NCBI GenBank assembly: GCA_943737045.1
Contig: CALSFV010000355.1
Location: forward strand, 1 to 64,000
DNA from: Parapristionchus giblindavisi
Taxonomy: Eukaryota; Nematoda; Chromadorea; Rhabditida; Diplogasteridae
Direction: 5' to 3'
Length of the DNA stretch: 64,000 nt
Under the pieces are notes generated by a model that ran no database searches, was not told the DNA's origin, and saw nothing but the letters and a program-made list of their open reading frames with translations. The translations under genes were made by a program, and so were the position numbers. Within the stretch, counting starts at the first letter, position 1, and each line of letters starts with the position of its first letter. Positions 1 to 11,727 of the stretch are shown piece after piece.

Positions 1-12
1 GTTTATTAAAAG

Positions 13-110
13 CGCTGTGGCAACGATCTCTCGTAGACAAAGAAAGCGAGAGAGCAGAGCGGAGAGTTTCAAATTGGCTCGGGTTTCCTTTAATCAGGAG
101 GCAAAGACAA
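13..110. repeat. Palindromic ~110-bp MITE, copy 1
   Basis: Hairpin-type repeat: GATCTCTCGTAGACAAAGAA, GCGAGAGAGC, then CGGAGAGTTTCAAATTGGCT. The family consensus is roughly GAGCTAATTTGAAACTCTCC, GCTCTGGCAATGCTCTCTCG, a short loop, and the complement. This copy lacks its left arm. Confidence 0.65.
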
Positions 111-244
111 TAGACAATGGTAGAATATCTTGTGAAATTCATAGAATTGGAATGGATAAGGATTCAGTATTAGTCACGCTGCGCGCTCGCTTTTTCCCCG
201 GCTGTTTGGGCCTTTTTGCGGAAGTCTGGCTCTCCCTCGCTCTT

Positions 245-292
245 CTTTTATCTCCCTCTCCCTCTCCCTCTCCCTCTCCCTCTCCCTCTCCT
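245..292 (+). repeat. (CCCTCT)n microsatellite
   Basis: Hexamer run on the + strand. Confidence 0.9.
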
Positions 293-833
293 CCTTATTC
301 GTTCTACTACCCCATCGATTCTAGTCTATGGACTCGAGAGCATGTCTGTGGGGCGACAGATGACGTGTGGTGTACTGGGTGGTGCGCGTGGTGCGTCTGA
401 ACCGACGACAAATACTAGTCTCGGTTTTCTCACACTCTATTGTGAGGGAGGTGCGACGAGATGGGCGACGAATACTGATGCAAGTGTCCTCTTGCATCAG
501 ACTGAAACAGAGCGTGGTGTGCCTGGTTGGTGTGCGTGGTGTGTTCTATTTGTCGACGTATACTAAGTTGACTTCACATGACGCAATAACGGAGAAGGCT
601 GTGGGAAACAATAAGTCAGATACTTTTGAAAAGTAGTTGTTTTTGGGGCTTTCTCAATGAATAAATTGCGTTTTATAAGATATTTTTATTTACAAATATC
701 ATTTTTTACAGTGAATAAATTTTTCATACGTGCACTAGAACGGATGGATTTTTCAAATGCCATGATAAAAATAGAAAAAAACGGAGAAACATTGCAACTG
801 ACATGGGGAGGGAAGTAGTTAGACCTGGGGGAG

Positions 834-892
834 GAGAGAGAGAGGGAGAGGGAGAGGGAGAGGGATAGAGATAGAAGGAGAGGGAGAGAAAT
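834..892 (+). repeat. (GGGAGA)n microsatellite
   Basis: Purine hexamer run with some A substitutions. Confidence 0.85.
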
Positions 893-1070
893 CAAGAATT
901 AAGAGTTAATCTGCTTCACATTCTCCTTTGCTTAATTCCCTCTACTTTTTCTGATTGGAAAGCTACTACTACTTTGATTTATTTATAGAAGGAGGAAAAA
1001 TTATTATTTTTATTTACTATATTTATTTATTTTAGTTTGAATTGACCATGCATATCATCTACTAAAGGCA

Positions 1071-1162
1071 CACCCCGACGTAAGCTCTCATCCCTGGCAA
1101 AGCTCTCTCGTAGGCAAAGAAAGCGAGAGAACATCGCCAGAGCGACGAGTATAAAATTAAGT
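1071..1162. repeat. Palindromic ~110-bp MITE, copy 2
   Basis: CCTGGCAAAGCTCTCTCGTA pairs across a short loop with GCGAGAGAACATCGCCAG. The outer parts are diverged. Confidence 0.6.
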
Positions 1163-1862
1163 GTATGTACCTTTAAAGTCACTGAGCCTTCGCCATATCA
1201 ATTCGAATTTGGAATACAAGGTATATGGGGAGTGTGAAACTTATTCTAATTCTGAAAGATTTGCATATCCTGACCAATGTTACCCTCATTCAATATCAAT
1301 CTATGTCGAGAGTATTCTGTGATCCATTATTCTTGTTTTTTTATAAACCTGTATTGTTTCCTGCTGAGCATGTCGATAAATACATGTTTTAGATCAATGA
1401 CTAATACGCACAATCTATTATACAAAAAGAAATACTGTGTTTTAACTAGAATAGCTTTTCTGCCTGCACAGCTTATTAACGAAAATATTCTCAACCTTTG
1501 AAAGTTCTTTATTTGGGTAAAAAAAGAGAAATTATCACAAATTTTTGGCAAATGTAAATTAAGGAAAAAGAAAATTTGTTTATTTATTATACAATTACAA
1601 AAGTTTTTTCATGTACCGCGCAAATTACGAGCTTGATAAAATTCTCGAGTAGTTTCAAATTAGCTCGGTCCATTTCATTTAAAAATACGTCAACCAATTT
1701 AGCAATAAGACACCTATTCGAGATTAGATAAAATATTTAGTATGGATAATCGCATTTTGCGTCGAGGAAAATTCGATTTGTAAATTATTAGTCATATTTT
1801 CAGTACTGGATAACATAGAAAACAGAAATATGACTAATTCTAGAAAAGCTCCCAATTCGGTC

Positions 1863-1972
1863 CTAGCTAATTTGAAAATCTCCTCTCTGGCAATGCTCTC
1901 TCGTAGAAACAGAAAGCGGGAGAGCATTGCCAGACCGGAGAGTTTCAAATTAACTCGAGGTGTTCCCTTACA
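1863..1972. repeat. Palindromic ~110-bp MITE, copy 3 (well preserved)
   Basis: AGCTAATTTGAAAATCTCCT...GGCAATGCTCTCTCGTAG pairs with GGGAGAGCATTGCCAG...GGAGAGTTTCAAATTAAC. A fragment of the same family (AGTTTCAAATTAGCTCGG) occurs at 1651-1668. Confidence 0.75.
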
Positions 1973-2179
1973 GAATATATCATACCCATAAATCATTAAT
2001 GCTGATTATTGGCGACTTTAAAATATTTATGATTGTTGACGTTAGATTGAGATATACGATTAAAATCGATAAAAATGATTTAAAAAATCAATAAATAAAG
2101 ATCAAAAATTGATAAATACTGATTAAAATCGATAAATAAAGATAAAAATCGATAAATAAAAATCAAAAATAGAGAAAGT

Positions 2180-2412
2180 TGTCACTGAAAGATGAAGAAG
2201 AATGATTCGAGAAACGAATGATAGAGAGAAGAAGAAGATGAAGAACAAAAGTAACTGAAGGGGAATCCGAAGGAAGAGGGAGAGGGAGAGATGGAGAGGT
2301 AGAGGGTAAGGGAGAAGGAGATGGAGAGAGAGGGAGAGGGAAAGGGAGAGTGAGGGAGAGAGAGGGGAGGGAGGGAGAGGGAGATGAAGAGGGAGGGGGA
2401 GAGAGGGCGATA
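2180..2412 (+). repeat. Purine-rich tract
   Basis: GGGAGA and GAGAGG units, imperfect. It lies in the loop of the 1.8 kb foldback. Confidence 0.8.
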
Positions 2413-2999
2413 GGGCGAAAACTCTGAGGACTAGTGTAAAATAGAAGCGTGAGTGAATCTTCTTCAATCTTTTCTCACTCGTCGAAATGGTCCTGAAACT
2501 TTACCCTTCAACTCTATCTCTGTGTTCCCTTTATCCAAAAATCTCAATGCATAATTATTTCTAAATTAGCCAAATTTACTTTTTCCTAATTTAACATTTG
2601 CCAAAAATTTGCGGTAATTTATCATGGTTTTTTCCGGAAATCATTCTTAGGCATATAATAGAAACGATACGCCAATGAAGAACTTTAAAAAGTTGAGCGA
2701 GCATATTTTCGTTAATAAGCTGGGAAGACAGAAAAGTTATTCACCATGCTAAATTTTTTCTCAACCTTGCTCATGTGTGCACACACAAGGTCATTGTTTT
2801 AAAATGAATAAATAATTAAATATAAATATATATGGGTTATAAAGCAAGAGTAATGGATCACAGAATTCACTCGACACAGATAATGAATGAGGGAAGCAAT
2901 ATGTGAATAAGTCGGAATTGGAATACGTTTCACACTCTTCAGATATGCCCTGCATTCCAATCCGAATTGATATCGCGAAGAATGCTCGGTGATTTTAAA

Positions 3000-3215
3000 G
3001 GTATTGACCGTATAAAATACACTTGTTTATTTGGTACGAGAGTTGTCAACCACTCCCACAAGAGACTTTCTTGTTTTGCATGGTTCTGAAACTATGCCGA
3101 TCTCTTTTATATATAACTAGCCAGTCGCGCGCGCCTTCGGCGCGCGTTATCGACTGCATTGTGTCTAGTCGCGCTTTTTTGTTGAGAATTTCTTCGTATT
3201 TTTGAATCTATCTGA
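3000..3215 (+). repeat. Dispersed repeat, partial second copy near 39965-40000
   Basis: GACCGTATAAAATACACTTG and TTTATTTGGTACGAGAGT recur with a few changes at 39969-40006. No gene is recognised in 3000-8700; what remains there is AT-rich sequence and repeats. Confidence 0.6.
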
Positions 3216-3639
3216 GGTGGATGAGACTTGACCATGACTTCACATAATTTTACTCAAATCTGACCATTCGTACTCATTCTGACCCACCGAACCGGGTTAC
3301 GGTAGTCAACAATAGGTATAATCATATAACTCGAATAATGCTTAGTACAACAATTTTTACTCAGAGCTGACCCTCGGTACTTAATCTGACCCACCGAACC
3401 GGGTTACGGTAGCTAATAATCATATTCCTTATCCTTGAGTAATATGTACCATGACGTATAACACTAATGTTAACTTACCTTGCCTTAACTTAATTTACGT
3501 TAGTATGACTTAATTTCACTTTGTTTACTAAACTGTACTTAACTTATTCCTTATGGCCTTATTACTTAAATTAATCCTTGACTTATAACTTAAGTAATGA
3601 CGACTTGACTTATTAGCTAACTTGATATGGCTTGGAACA

Positions 3640-3715
3640 GACTAAGCCCCGCCCACCGCTGATCAGTTCCATCGCGCACCAAACCCGTCTGATGTACGCC
3701 GAGCACTACATTGAA
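3640..3715 (+). repeat. Dispersed repeat, also at 16535-16610
   Basis: CACCAAACCCGTCTG within a CCGCCCACC context occurs at both places. It is preceded at each by TGACCCACCGAACCGGGTTA-like motifs (3280, 3380, 16440). Confidence 0.7.
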
Positions 3716-3902
3716 AGAGAGAGAGAAAAAAGTGGGCGTGGTCTGAACAAACGCCATCACTATTCTGCTTTATTTATAGTGTATTGATATAGCGCGCGGC
3801 GAAGGTCAGCCGGGTTAGAGAGAGGCAGCGGAGAGACAATCGAGAGGCGGGGAGATGAAGAAGGATACATATCGCTCGCCTCTCGATTGTGACTTCCGTT
3901 CG

Positions 3903-4012
3903 CCCCGTGTTAATTTGAAACTCTCCGCTCTGGCAATGTTCTCGCGCTTTCTCTGTTTGCGAGAGAGTCCTGCCAGAGCGGAGATTTGTTCGGTTGTTCC
4001 TCTAAATACGAT
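3903..4012. repeat. Palindromic ~110-bp MITE, copy 4
   Basis: TTAATTTGAAACTCTCCGCT and CTGGCAATGTTCTCGCGC pair with GCGAGAGAGTCCTGCCAGAG. Confidence 0.75.
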
Positions 4013-4209
4013 CGTTTGCTCCTTTCAAAAGAATAGGAACACTCTCATCTCTGATTGATCAATGATATACGGAGAGAGCAAGGATCCATTTGATAATTAA
4101 TCAAACACTTTGAATAAATTGGAAGAAGACTTCTGGATTAGAAAAAGATGAGAAATGGAATGGACGTGGTTCCACTGACCTCAGAGATTGATGACGACAA
4201 ATCTTAAGA

Positions 4210-4512
4210 TATTTCTCTCTCTCTCCCTTCTTTCCGCCCTCTCCCCTCCTTTATCTCGCTTTGTTTCCCTCCTTTCTCCCTCTTTCTCCCTCCCTTCCAA
4301 GTCTTTTATCTCTCTATACCCCCCCCTCCTCCCTCTCTCTCCCTCCCTCTCTCTACCCTCCCTCTTCCTATCCCGTCCATACTCTCCCTCACCCCTATAC
4401 TCTCTCCCACTCCCTCTCCCTCTCCCTCTCCATCCTCTCTCCCTCTCCCACCTCCTTATCCCTCTACCCTCCACCCTCTAACTCTCCCCCTCCTCTCACT
4501 ATCTCCCCTCCC
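4210..4512 (+). repeat. 300-bp pyrimidine-rich tract
   Basis: CCCTCT/CTCTCC units. Open frames here on both strands reflect composition, not coding. Confidence 0.85.
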
Positions 4513-4593
4513 CACTGTCATGGGATTGTCTGATCTCACTGGCACCCTACTGTATTTCTGCTGACTCTTTTCAATTTCTCTAATATTAATTGG

Positions 4594-4768
4594 CAGAGAG
4601 AAGAAGGAGAAAGGGAGAGAGGAGAGAGAGAAGGAGAGAGAGAGGGATAGGAGAGAGAGAGAGAGACAGAGAGAGAGAGAGGGAGAGGGTGAGAGGAGAG
4701 AGAGAGAGAGAGAGAGGAGTAGGAGAGAGAGAGGAGAGAGGGAGAAAGAGAGGGAGAGAGGGAGAGTC
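4594..4768 (+). repeat. GA-rich tract facing the 4210-4512 pyrimidine tract
   Basis: GAGAGAG and GGGAGA runs. With 4210-4512 it could form an intrastrand fold around 4515-4590. Confidence 0.8.
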
Positions 4769-4917
4769 TCCGATTACTAGTAGGAATCTTCAACATCGAA
4801 CAGGCAAACATTGAGAGATTTCATTCTAAGCTTCTTTAAGGACGAAGGAACGTCCGTGATGTTCACGGTGTCTACATGACAATTAGCAATGGGGGGAATT
4901 AACCGTTCCGTTCGTAC

Positions 4918-5410
4918 CGGATCAGGGCCGATCTGTTTGTCGTCGGGTCACAAGGATGAACACGGGATGAGAGACCGAAGAACGGCTTGCTCATGAGGGC
5001 TTCCGGGTGCAGAACACAGTGCAGTGGTGCGTGGTCCAAGGAAATTCTGGAATAATTAGACGTGAAGGGAGAGTGACCTTATTCAATGGCCTCTTCATTG
5101 CGCGCACTATTTCTTTGTTCTCTAATAACCAGAGAGCGTAGAGCGTTGAAGAGACCGTTGACAAAGGTGTCACCCCCTTTAAAAATGGATGCTAAGAGTG
5201 TAATAAACAGAAAAGCCCAAAAAGAAATGAAAGGAAAAATACCCTGGGGTAACCCTCTTAGTTTTACACACTCTCTCGCCACTATTTATCTTCTTATCAT
5301 GACTTTTTTCCAATGCATAATAGGATTATTTTTTTATTAAAGTTTCACCAACATGCCATTGTATTCATCTTGTTCCAATCATTCAAATGAACTGGTTGAA
5401 ACATATTTGA
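4918..5410 (+). repeat. Direct repeat, first copy
   Basis: Matches 6800-7215 in the same orientation. GACCGAAGAACGGCTTG occurs at 4973 and 6821, CAGAACACAGTGCA at 5011 and 6859, and TCTTGTTCCAATCATTCAAA near 5369 and 7166. No coding sequence is recognised. Confidence 0.75.
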
Positions 5411-5433
5411 ACGCAGTGTATTCTGACGAGGCG

Positions 5434-6379
5434 AGAGTCGGACAAATCTGGGGGAGGGTTGGCACAGGCAAAAAATATTAATACCCTCAAAACTTGTGTA
5501 TAGGGGTTATCGACCTCGTTGATGAACATGTGCTGCACATGATGTGCATAGTCATTTTGTGGTCCCGCAACGCCTGGGCGGGATTACATCACGTTTTCAA
5601 GCCGTTCTCGATCCATGGTTGAGCTAGAGGTATGAAAATTGAGCTCCTGGGACAGAATTCGATGGCGATGATGGCTGTCTACTGCATTTGTTTTGAAAAT
5701 TTTCCAAAAGTTCGACAATTGGAAATTTTAATTGAGACGGTTGCGAGCCTAGCGAATACGACCGTTCGAACCGGCGTGACGAGAGGATTCTAACGATGTA
5801 TTTTGAGCCCTTATCTCCGTCGAGAAAGATGTCATTGGCTCGATATAGTGATGTGCGCCTTGAAAGAGGACTCTCTCAATTCCGCACGCTATCTCGCACT
5901 CTCGAGAGTGGCGAGAGAGCGTGCGGAAATACAAGAGTGGCGAGGGAGCGCGCGGCATTGAGACGTAAACAACTCCTGATGTTGACGCAGATCACTATAT
6001 CGAGCCAATGAAAGCTTTCTCGACGGAGATAAGGGCTCAAAATATATCGTTGGAATCCTCTCGCCACGCCGGTTCGAAATGTCATACTCGCTAGGCTCAC
6101 AACCGTCTCAATCAAAATTTCCAATTGTCGACCTTTTGGAAAATTTTAAAAACAAATGAAGTAGACAGCTATCATCGCCATCGAATTATGTCCCATGAGT
6201 CCAATTTTCGTACCTCTAGCTCTACGAGAACGGCTTGAAAACGTGATTATACCCCTGGCGTTGCGGGACCACTGGAGCCAAAATGACTGCACATCTTCAT
6301 GAGCGAGGTCGAGAACCCCTATACACAAGTTTTGAGGGTATCGAAATTTTTGGTCTGTGCCAACCATTGTTCGACTCTT
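5434..6379. repeat. 0.95 kb foldback repeat
   Basis: Arms 5434-5880 and about 5950-6379 pair. AGAGTCGGACAA at the left end pairs with TTGTTCGACTCT at the right. TATAGGGGTTATCGACCTCG pairs with GAGGTCGAGAACCCCTATA. The centre contains CTCTCGAGAGTGGCGAGAGA. It lies between two direct repeats (4918-5410 and 6800-7215). Confidence 0.8.
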
Positions 6380-6799
6380 ACGCAAACGTCCTCTTACAAT
6401 CCTCATTTCGTCTTTCACCCCCCATTGTGTATCCTATATCATTATCATATGATTTTTCGTTTTATCATCACGCGTTTCATTGTTATTTGTTGAAAATGTA
6501 TAAATATTATTACTATAATTCTTAAGGTCACTTCAATTTCTTAAATTAAAAAATATTACAGAAACAGCGATAAGACATTTTGAAATCGGTTGAAAAGTAC
6601 AAAAACGTGACAAAAATATGTGTTTCGTATCTATATAGTCAGATATTTGATGTGCTGTTGCGGATGATCATTTATCTTTGTTTTTTTATTATCGTACATC
6701 TTAAGATGTAGCAAAATTTAAAACTACAAAAAAATAAATGAACGAGATGGTTGGTGGCCGGAAATGGTGAAGGGTGAGTGGATGAGGGGTCACTAATAT

Positions 6800-7215
6800 T
6801 GACTCACAATGATGATCACGGACCGAAGAACGGCTTGATCATGTGGGCTTCCTAGTGCAGAACACAGTGCATTGGTGCATTGTCGCTGGGGTGTATGGAA
6901 AAATTGGAAGACAAATTTAAAAAAAAGGGTTCTCGGAGTGCAATAAACAGAAAAAAAGTTGAAAAAATGGAAAGCAAAAATAATACCACAATAAATACTT
7001 TTCTGACAAAATAAAAGAAACCCTACTATAACTCTCAGGAACTTCTTCGATTTCTGGCCACCACCCAATGGCCAGAACAGGAGAAGTGCCAACTTTTTTT
7101 TTATCACCGCATAATATGATATTATTGTAATACTAATGGTCGCACCAACCTACCATTGTATTCATCTTGTTCCAATCATTCAAATGAACAGACTGAAACA
7201 TATTTGAACGTTGCT
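6800..7215 (+). repeat. Direct repeat, second copy
   Basis: Second copy of the 4918-5410 unit, diverged by substitutions and indels. The flanking GATAAGACAT(T/G)(T/A)TGAAATC sequence recurs at 6571 and 7420, which suggests a wider duplication. Confidence 0.7.
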
Positions 7216-7687
7216 TTTTATTCTATACATAGGGCACATTATTAGCTAACCTATATATTTTTTTAAATTACATTCAAAGTGCATGCAAACCTATACTTGT
7301 ACATCTATTAATATTATTAATTTAATACTTGGACGCTGTTTTTTTTTCTTCCATCAACTAGATCAGTTCTTTTCATCTTTTCACTACGATAAAGATGAGT
7401 TTCCCTGACCCTAACAGTGATAAGACATGATGAAATCAGTTGAAAAGAGCTAACAAGGGAAGTCTTTTATGTCTCAGTGAGACTTTTGAACGAGACTATT
7501 TTTCCTCGATAGGTATAGGTAATATATGGATGGAACCAAAAAATTAGATGCAGCCATGCACTTTCAGATTTTATATAATTAATTGAAGTTTGTGAAAAAA
7601 ATTCTTCATTTTTTGAAGAAAAAACATACTATGTAGGCGACAAGAAGTGTATGAAACAAGGCAGTCCTGAAAGAACATTGAGAACAT

Positions 7688-7753
7688 GGCGGTGTGGTGT
7701 AGTGGTAGTGTGTGCTCTTCTAGGTCAGGATGTGGTTGTTTCGAGTACACCTA
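7688..7753 (+). repeat. tRNA-like sequence in left arm of the 10 kb foldback
   Basis: TGGTGTAGTGGTAGTGTG fits a Pol III A box, and GTTTCGAGTAC about 45 bases on fits a decayed B box. An acceptor stem is not formed, so it is tRNA-derived rather than a working tRNA. Its partner is at 17324-17388. Confidence 0.6.
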
Positions 7754-8389
7754 TAGACATTTTACTTTTGCTCATTTTTATCAGCTTCGGACTTGGGGTC
7801 CGTCCAATCTGTCAAAAAAGATGCGAAGAAAGTTGCGAAGAAAGTTCGCAACTTTCGACGCAACTTTCGACGCAAGTTTTCTCTAAATCTCTCGAAATAC
7901 ACACTCTCTAATACTCTCTAACAACTTTCGATCGAAAGTTGCGTCGAAAGTTGCGACGAAAAGATGCGTCGAAAGATGCGAACTTTCTTGCGAGGTCGGT
8001 TAGAGCAGGCGAGAGAGTGTGCATTTGAAGAGGACCAGAAAAAGTAAACGGAGCTTTACATAAAGTTGCGTCGAAAGTTTAATTTACAAAAGTGATAGTT
8101 TGATGATTAAATTGCTATTACTCAAATCTCGATGAAAGTGTGTTCAATGCTTTATATATATTTTTTGTGAAAACAATTATCATTTACACGAAAACTGTAC
8201 AAGAAATCGTGTGTATTCTCAGCACTCATTCGAATCTTCGAGAACGCTGGTGCTCCGCTCGCTGTGTGGGGGCGGGGCTACTGCACAAGCGTGCGCGATC
8301 TCTCCCTCGCGAGCGCGCGACTTTACCAGTTCACTGTTCTCTCACACTCGTTCTCTCCGCTCTTTCCGTTCTTTCCGCTTTCCGATCGC

Positions 8390-8700
8390 TTTTATCAGTA
8401 ACAGAATGAATTTAGGTTGTGGAAGGCTAGGCTCGCGTGTTCCTTTCTGCTTTCCCTCCTCGAGGCGGGATCCGAATCATCGAAGTTGCTGTAAGTGTCA
8501 TTCTTGGTCTTGGTTTTGCGCCTAAAGTTTCACCCTTTTTCGCTTTTGCATCGCATTTCTCAGTAACAGATTGAATTCAAGTTATGGTGGGGTGGTCGCG
8601 CTTTTCCTTCTACTTTCCCACCGCCCAACCAACCCTCAACGAAGTTGTGCTAACTGTTACTCTTGATTTTGTGCCTCAACTTAATATTCGCGAAGATTAT
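8390..8700 (+). repeat. Diverged ~165-bp tandem duplication
   Basis: TCAGTAACAGAATGAATT (8395) recurs as TCAGTAACAGATTGAATT (8560). The following GAAGTTGCTGTAAGTGTC...TTTTGCGCCT recurs as GAAGTTGTGCTAACTGTTAC...TTTTGTGCCT. It lies just before the first relic exon and may be 5' UTR or promoter sequence. Confidence 0.6.
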
Positions 8701-8760
8701 TCACGCAAGTCTTTCATTCAGACGAATAAGCGACATCAGTAGAAGGAGGAGGAGAGAATT

Positions 8761-8880
8761 ATGATGTCACGACACGCTCTACTCCATACTCGCGAATGCC
8801 CGAATAATACTGTCGCGACGTCGCTGCCCAATGTGAAAGCCCTCAAGTACTTACCGAAATTGTCCCTGGGAACGGCTAAG
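8761..8880 (+). CDS. Possible first coding exon, 40 codons, unrecognised
   Basis: An open stretch starts ATGATG at 8761 after a purine-rich leader and ends at AAG before GTATTA (8881), a usable donor. It encodes a basic peptide ending LKYLPKLSLGTAK. Base composition is more GC-rich than the flanks, as in the other exons here. It could be the first exon of the decayed gene whose later pieces lie at 9661-10279, or a free-standing relic. I do not recognise a family. Confidence 0.3.
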
Positions 8881-9026
8881 GTATTAAATCTTTTTATTGT
8901 TATTATTCATTTATGTTTTTGATCGGAATTATGCGCCTGTGTAATGTATATAAGAATAGCACAGTTGTGATAAAAATTCGGGCATATCATTCCTCTTTCT
9001 TAGTACTAATAGCTTATTGATTAGTG

Positions 9027-9318
9027 ATGCCTTTTAAGCCGGCTGCTCGATTCAATACTACAAGTTTGAGTATGATGTTCGGTCGTTCTGCCCTCCTTGC
9101 TTCCCGGTTGGATGCTCCACAAGAGAGCCGACAGCACTACTCTCCTTTTCACCTCCGTTGGAGAGAAGCTGGCTCTCTACAGCGCTATTTGCATCACCTT
9201 CCTCACATATCTCACCTATGTTCTTCTCAACATGAACAACCTCCGTCCCGCTGAGGACCTCGCCCTCAGTGAAGATGTCCAGGCCAAAATCGATGAGATC
9301 CGCGCCTCCAGAAAGTAG
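9027..9318 (+). pseudogene. Small mitochondrial-type single-pass membrane protein, broken by a frameshift
   Basis: One frame from ATG 9027 gives a basic, serine-rich leader that looks like a mitochondrial presequence (SMMFGRSALLASRL). A second frame, offset by one base, gives VGEKLALYSAICITFL and a hydrophobic segment. It ends in a charged tail (SEDVQAKIDEIRASRK) and stop at 9318. Read together they would form a ~95 aa tail-charged membrane protein. The frame changes around 9115-9160, perhaps at the TTTT run near 9147. The pattern resembles small inner-membrane respiratory subunits, but I do not recognise the family. It lies within the arms of the 7453-17621 element, like the other broken genes here. 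A sequencing error at the T run is an alternative to real decay. Confidence 0.5.
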
Positions 9319-10372
9319 ATGCACATTTTATAACTACTTCTCGAACCACTCGCAAAGACTCGTTGTTCCTCGTTCTCCAATAGTAGATGTTGCCTAATCT
9401 AGCCATGTTGTGCACGCTGAGTAAGGAGTATTGGACTACGTGAGTTTTCTATTATTAATATGTATTTTATTTATTAAAAGATCGTTTAAACGCTAAACCT
9501 TACTTAATAGTTTTAATGCTCGAGTTATTGTGTGAGTATTGAAAATGCAGTTTCATAACTTTTTGCTTATGAACGGTAATTTGTAATAATTAATTTATTA
9601 TCGTGTTGATGTATACTTGTATTAAGTTGTAGTCGTTCTCCGCTCATCTGGAGGGGGACTACCGATGTCCACGCAGGCACCAAGGCCTACTCGAATCCCA
9701 CCGCCTTCATCTTGTGAGAGTTCCTGCCTGCTGAGTTGAAAACCAAGGTACAACCTGATTCTCATGTTATTCGTCTTACTTATCCTCTGTTTAAAAGTCC
9801 CGAAAAAGAAATAGAGGCTGTACGCTATTTTGCATGATAATTATAACATATTTAATGTAATTTAATTCAAGCTGACAGCTTTCGGTTTAAAATTTGGCTG
9901 ATTTGTCTATTCCTTGAAACACGATTGACGCAGGTGACGAAGAAGCAGAAGATCCGCAAGAGACGTGCACAGAAGGAAAGGAGGAGGAAGGAGCGGTTAT
10001 CGGTGAGAGGTTATTATTATCATTCATTTATTTATTTATTTGTTTATTGTTATAAATGAATTGTTTATAATGTGCAAAAATCTGTTTGCGTTCACATTAA
10101 AGTTTAAAAATATGTATTGATTGTGCTTCATGTTGTTTATTATTATTATTGTTATTGTTATTATTTAATTTTAGACGAAGATGCAGCAGAGCGTGCGCGG
10201 CTTCGTGAAGAGTACCGTGGCCTGGGCTCAAGGAGGTGGCCGCGGAGTAGTTGTGGGACAAGGTCGAGCAGGGACTACGGTAGGGAGAGTGATTATTGAT
10301 TGATTTGTGATTTAGTATCTTGTAGATCAATACTGTGTGAGTCTTGCTATGCTCAACGCGGTTAAATGCGCA

Positions 10373-10482
10373 CCCCGAGCTAGTTTGAAACTCTGCTCTC
10401 CGACAATGCTCTTTCGCTCTCGTTGTCTACTAGAGAGCGCTGCCAGAGCGGAGTGCAAAATTAGCTCGGGGTCTCGGGTTTA
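10373..10482. repeat. Palindromic ~110-bp MITE, copy 5
   Basis: CCCCGAGCTAGTTTGAAACT at the left pairs with AAAATTAGCTCGGGG at the right. The centre is CTCTTTCGCTCTCGTTGTCT. Confidence 0.8.
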
Positions 10483-10823
10483 ACAAACCTAGATGATTAG
10501 ACTTTGTCTCATACGTCTACCACCAGATGAATCAATTTACATCGCGTTTAAGCTTAGTAAGACTCTCATATCGATTGATTGAAATGTATCGATTTGTAGT
10601 GTCATTCTCGTGTGCGACGACGAGGAGAGCGCTGACGTGAATCCGATCAACGCCCTGCTAGACGTGGATGAGACACATCAGTGAGTGGAATTTGTATCCT
10701 GTAGTTTGTTCTCCGAATATACTACAAACACGAATCTGAATCTGTGAAACGAAATTCATTCCCACTTTGTGTTGTCATATTCTCCGTGTTCTTACTATTG
10801 TAATAGATGATGACGAGGTCGGA

Positions 10824-11003
10824 CATAGGTGGGCAACCCTTTCCGCTAGACGTTAAATCGGGTGGGTAGGATACAAAAATCGGCTGGTTTGAATGGAAAA
10901 AATTCATTTTACAGTTAATTTTGGCTAATTGATTTTCATTTTTAAGTGAATTTTTGCTTAATCGGGTGGGTTTTGCCGCTGGCGACAATGCCGCCCACGT
11001 ATG
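10824..11003. mobile_element. 180-bp hAT-like MITE, 8-bp duplication AGGTCGGA
   Basis: Ends CATAGGTGGGC...GCCCACGTATG. AGGTCGGA lies at 10816-10823 and 11004-11011. It shares ATCGGGTGGG and GCCGCTGGCGACAATGCC with the 33150 copy. It sits between two relic exons. Confidence 0.85.
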
Positions 11004-11727
11004 AGGTCGGAGATAAAAAATAATCAATGATTCTTTTTAAAATTGTAATTGTACAGGCGATGCTCGCAGTTCAGCGTCCACTGCGCTCCTCGCGACTGTC
11101 GGATGCCATCGGGCATTTCACGCCAATGGAAGGTATAATACTATATTTAGAATATATTGATTGATTATCGATTTATTGATTGATTTCCTCTCGTGTTCCA
11201 GGTCGGACATGCTCGTCGACGATGAGCTCAACGAGATCAAGGGGATCATGGTGACGGATCTGCGAGAGGTATGCATACTACTTTAGTTGGGGGCAATTTT
11301 TGTCGATGTTGCCTGTTTTGAGACTTGAAACCCGTCTAGGAATATGCGGGATATCGAGACTAGTAAGAATCAAACCAGTTCCGAGTACTTGAGATGTAGG
11401 TCGGGTCAGTTTTGTTTTAAAGTCGTATCAGTTAATATTTCGCAATACACTTCAAAAATAGTTAGAATTACTTTTGGAACCGCCATCCGTGAAATAGGTA
11501 TCCATACAAAACACAGAAAGGACTACACGCATCCCTTGCTAGTTATGCCTACATTATTTCTGTTGAAAACCCTTGAATACCAGTGAAAACACCCCTGTTT
11601 GTCACCACTACCCGGTTCGTATTCTCTCTCTCTCTTTATATGTTTGCAACGTTCGTATTATACACAGATGCTGGTTTCGGCTCCTCGCTGCCACCTTCGG
11701 TCCCACGCGTCAGTCGGCTCTCGAATT

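Larger units (their letters stand above)
1150..3020. repeat. 1.8 kb foldback repeat
   Basis: Left arm about 1150-1560 and right arm about 2560-3020 are diverged inverted copies. ACCTTTAAAGTCACTGAGC (1170-1188) pairs with GCTCGGTGATTTTAAAGGT. AAGAGTAATGGATCACAGAA (2845-2864) pairs with 1316-1335. The loop holds palindromic MITE copy 3 and an AT-rich then purine-rich stretch. No gene is seen. Confidence 0.7.
9661..11727 (+). pseudogene. Decayed exon series, unrecognised protein(s)
   Basis: Exon-like blocks bounded by AG and GT lie near 9661-9747, 9934-10002, 10175-10279, 10590-10680, 11057-11132, 11202-11268 and 11668-11727. The first two share phase and read TKAYSNPTAFIL, a TGA stop, EFLPAELKTK, then VTKKQKIRKRRAQKERRR, a very basic stretch. 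The block at 10590 reads VILVCDDEESADVNPINALL. The block at 11202 reads SDMLVDDELNEIKGIMVTDL. These blocks cannot be joined in one frame, and the first has an internal stop. They have the codon-like composition of genuine exons but no family I can name. Intervening introns carry a hairpin MITE (10373-10482) and a hAT-like MITE (10824-11003). Confidence 0.4.

Noticed and set aside
2123..2467. 114-codon minus-strand ORF
   Set aside because: Translation of a GGGAGA-type tract; no complex protein sequence.
3023..3205. 60-codon ORF
   Set aside because: Overlaps a dispersed repeat also present near 39965; no protein features.
4181..4814. Open frames of 70-100 codons on both strands
   Set aside because: They arise from pyrimidine/purine hexamer and dinucleotide tracts; the peptides are simple S/L/P or R/E/G repeats in every frame.
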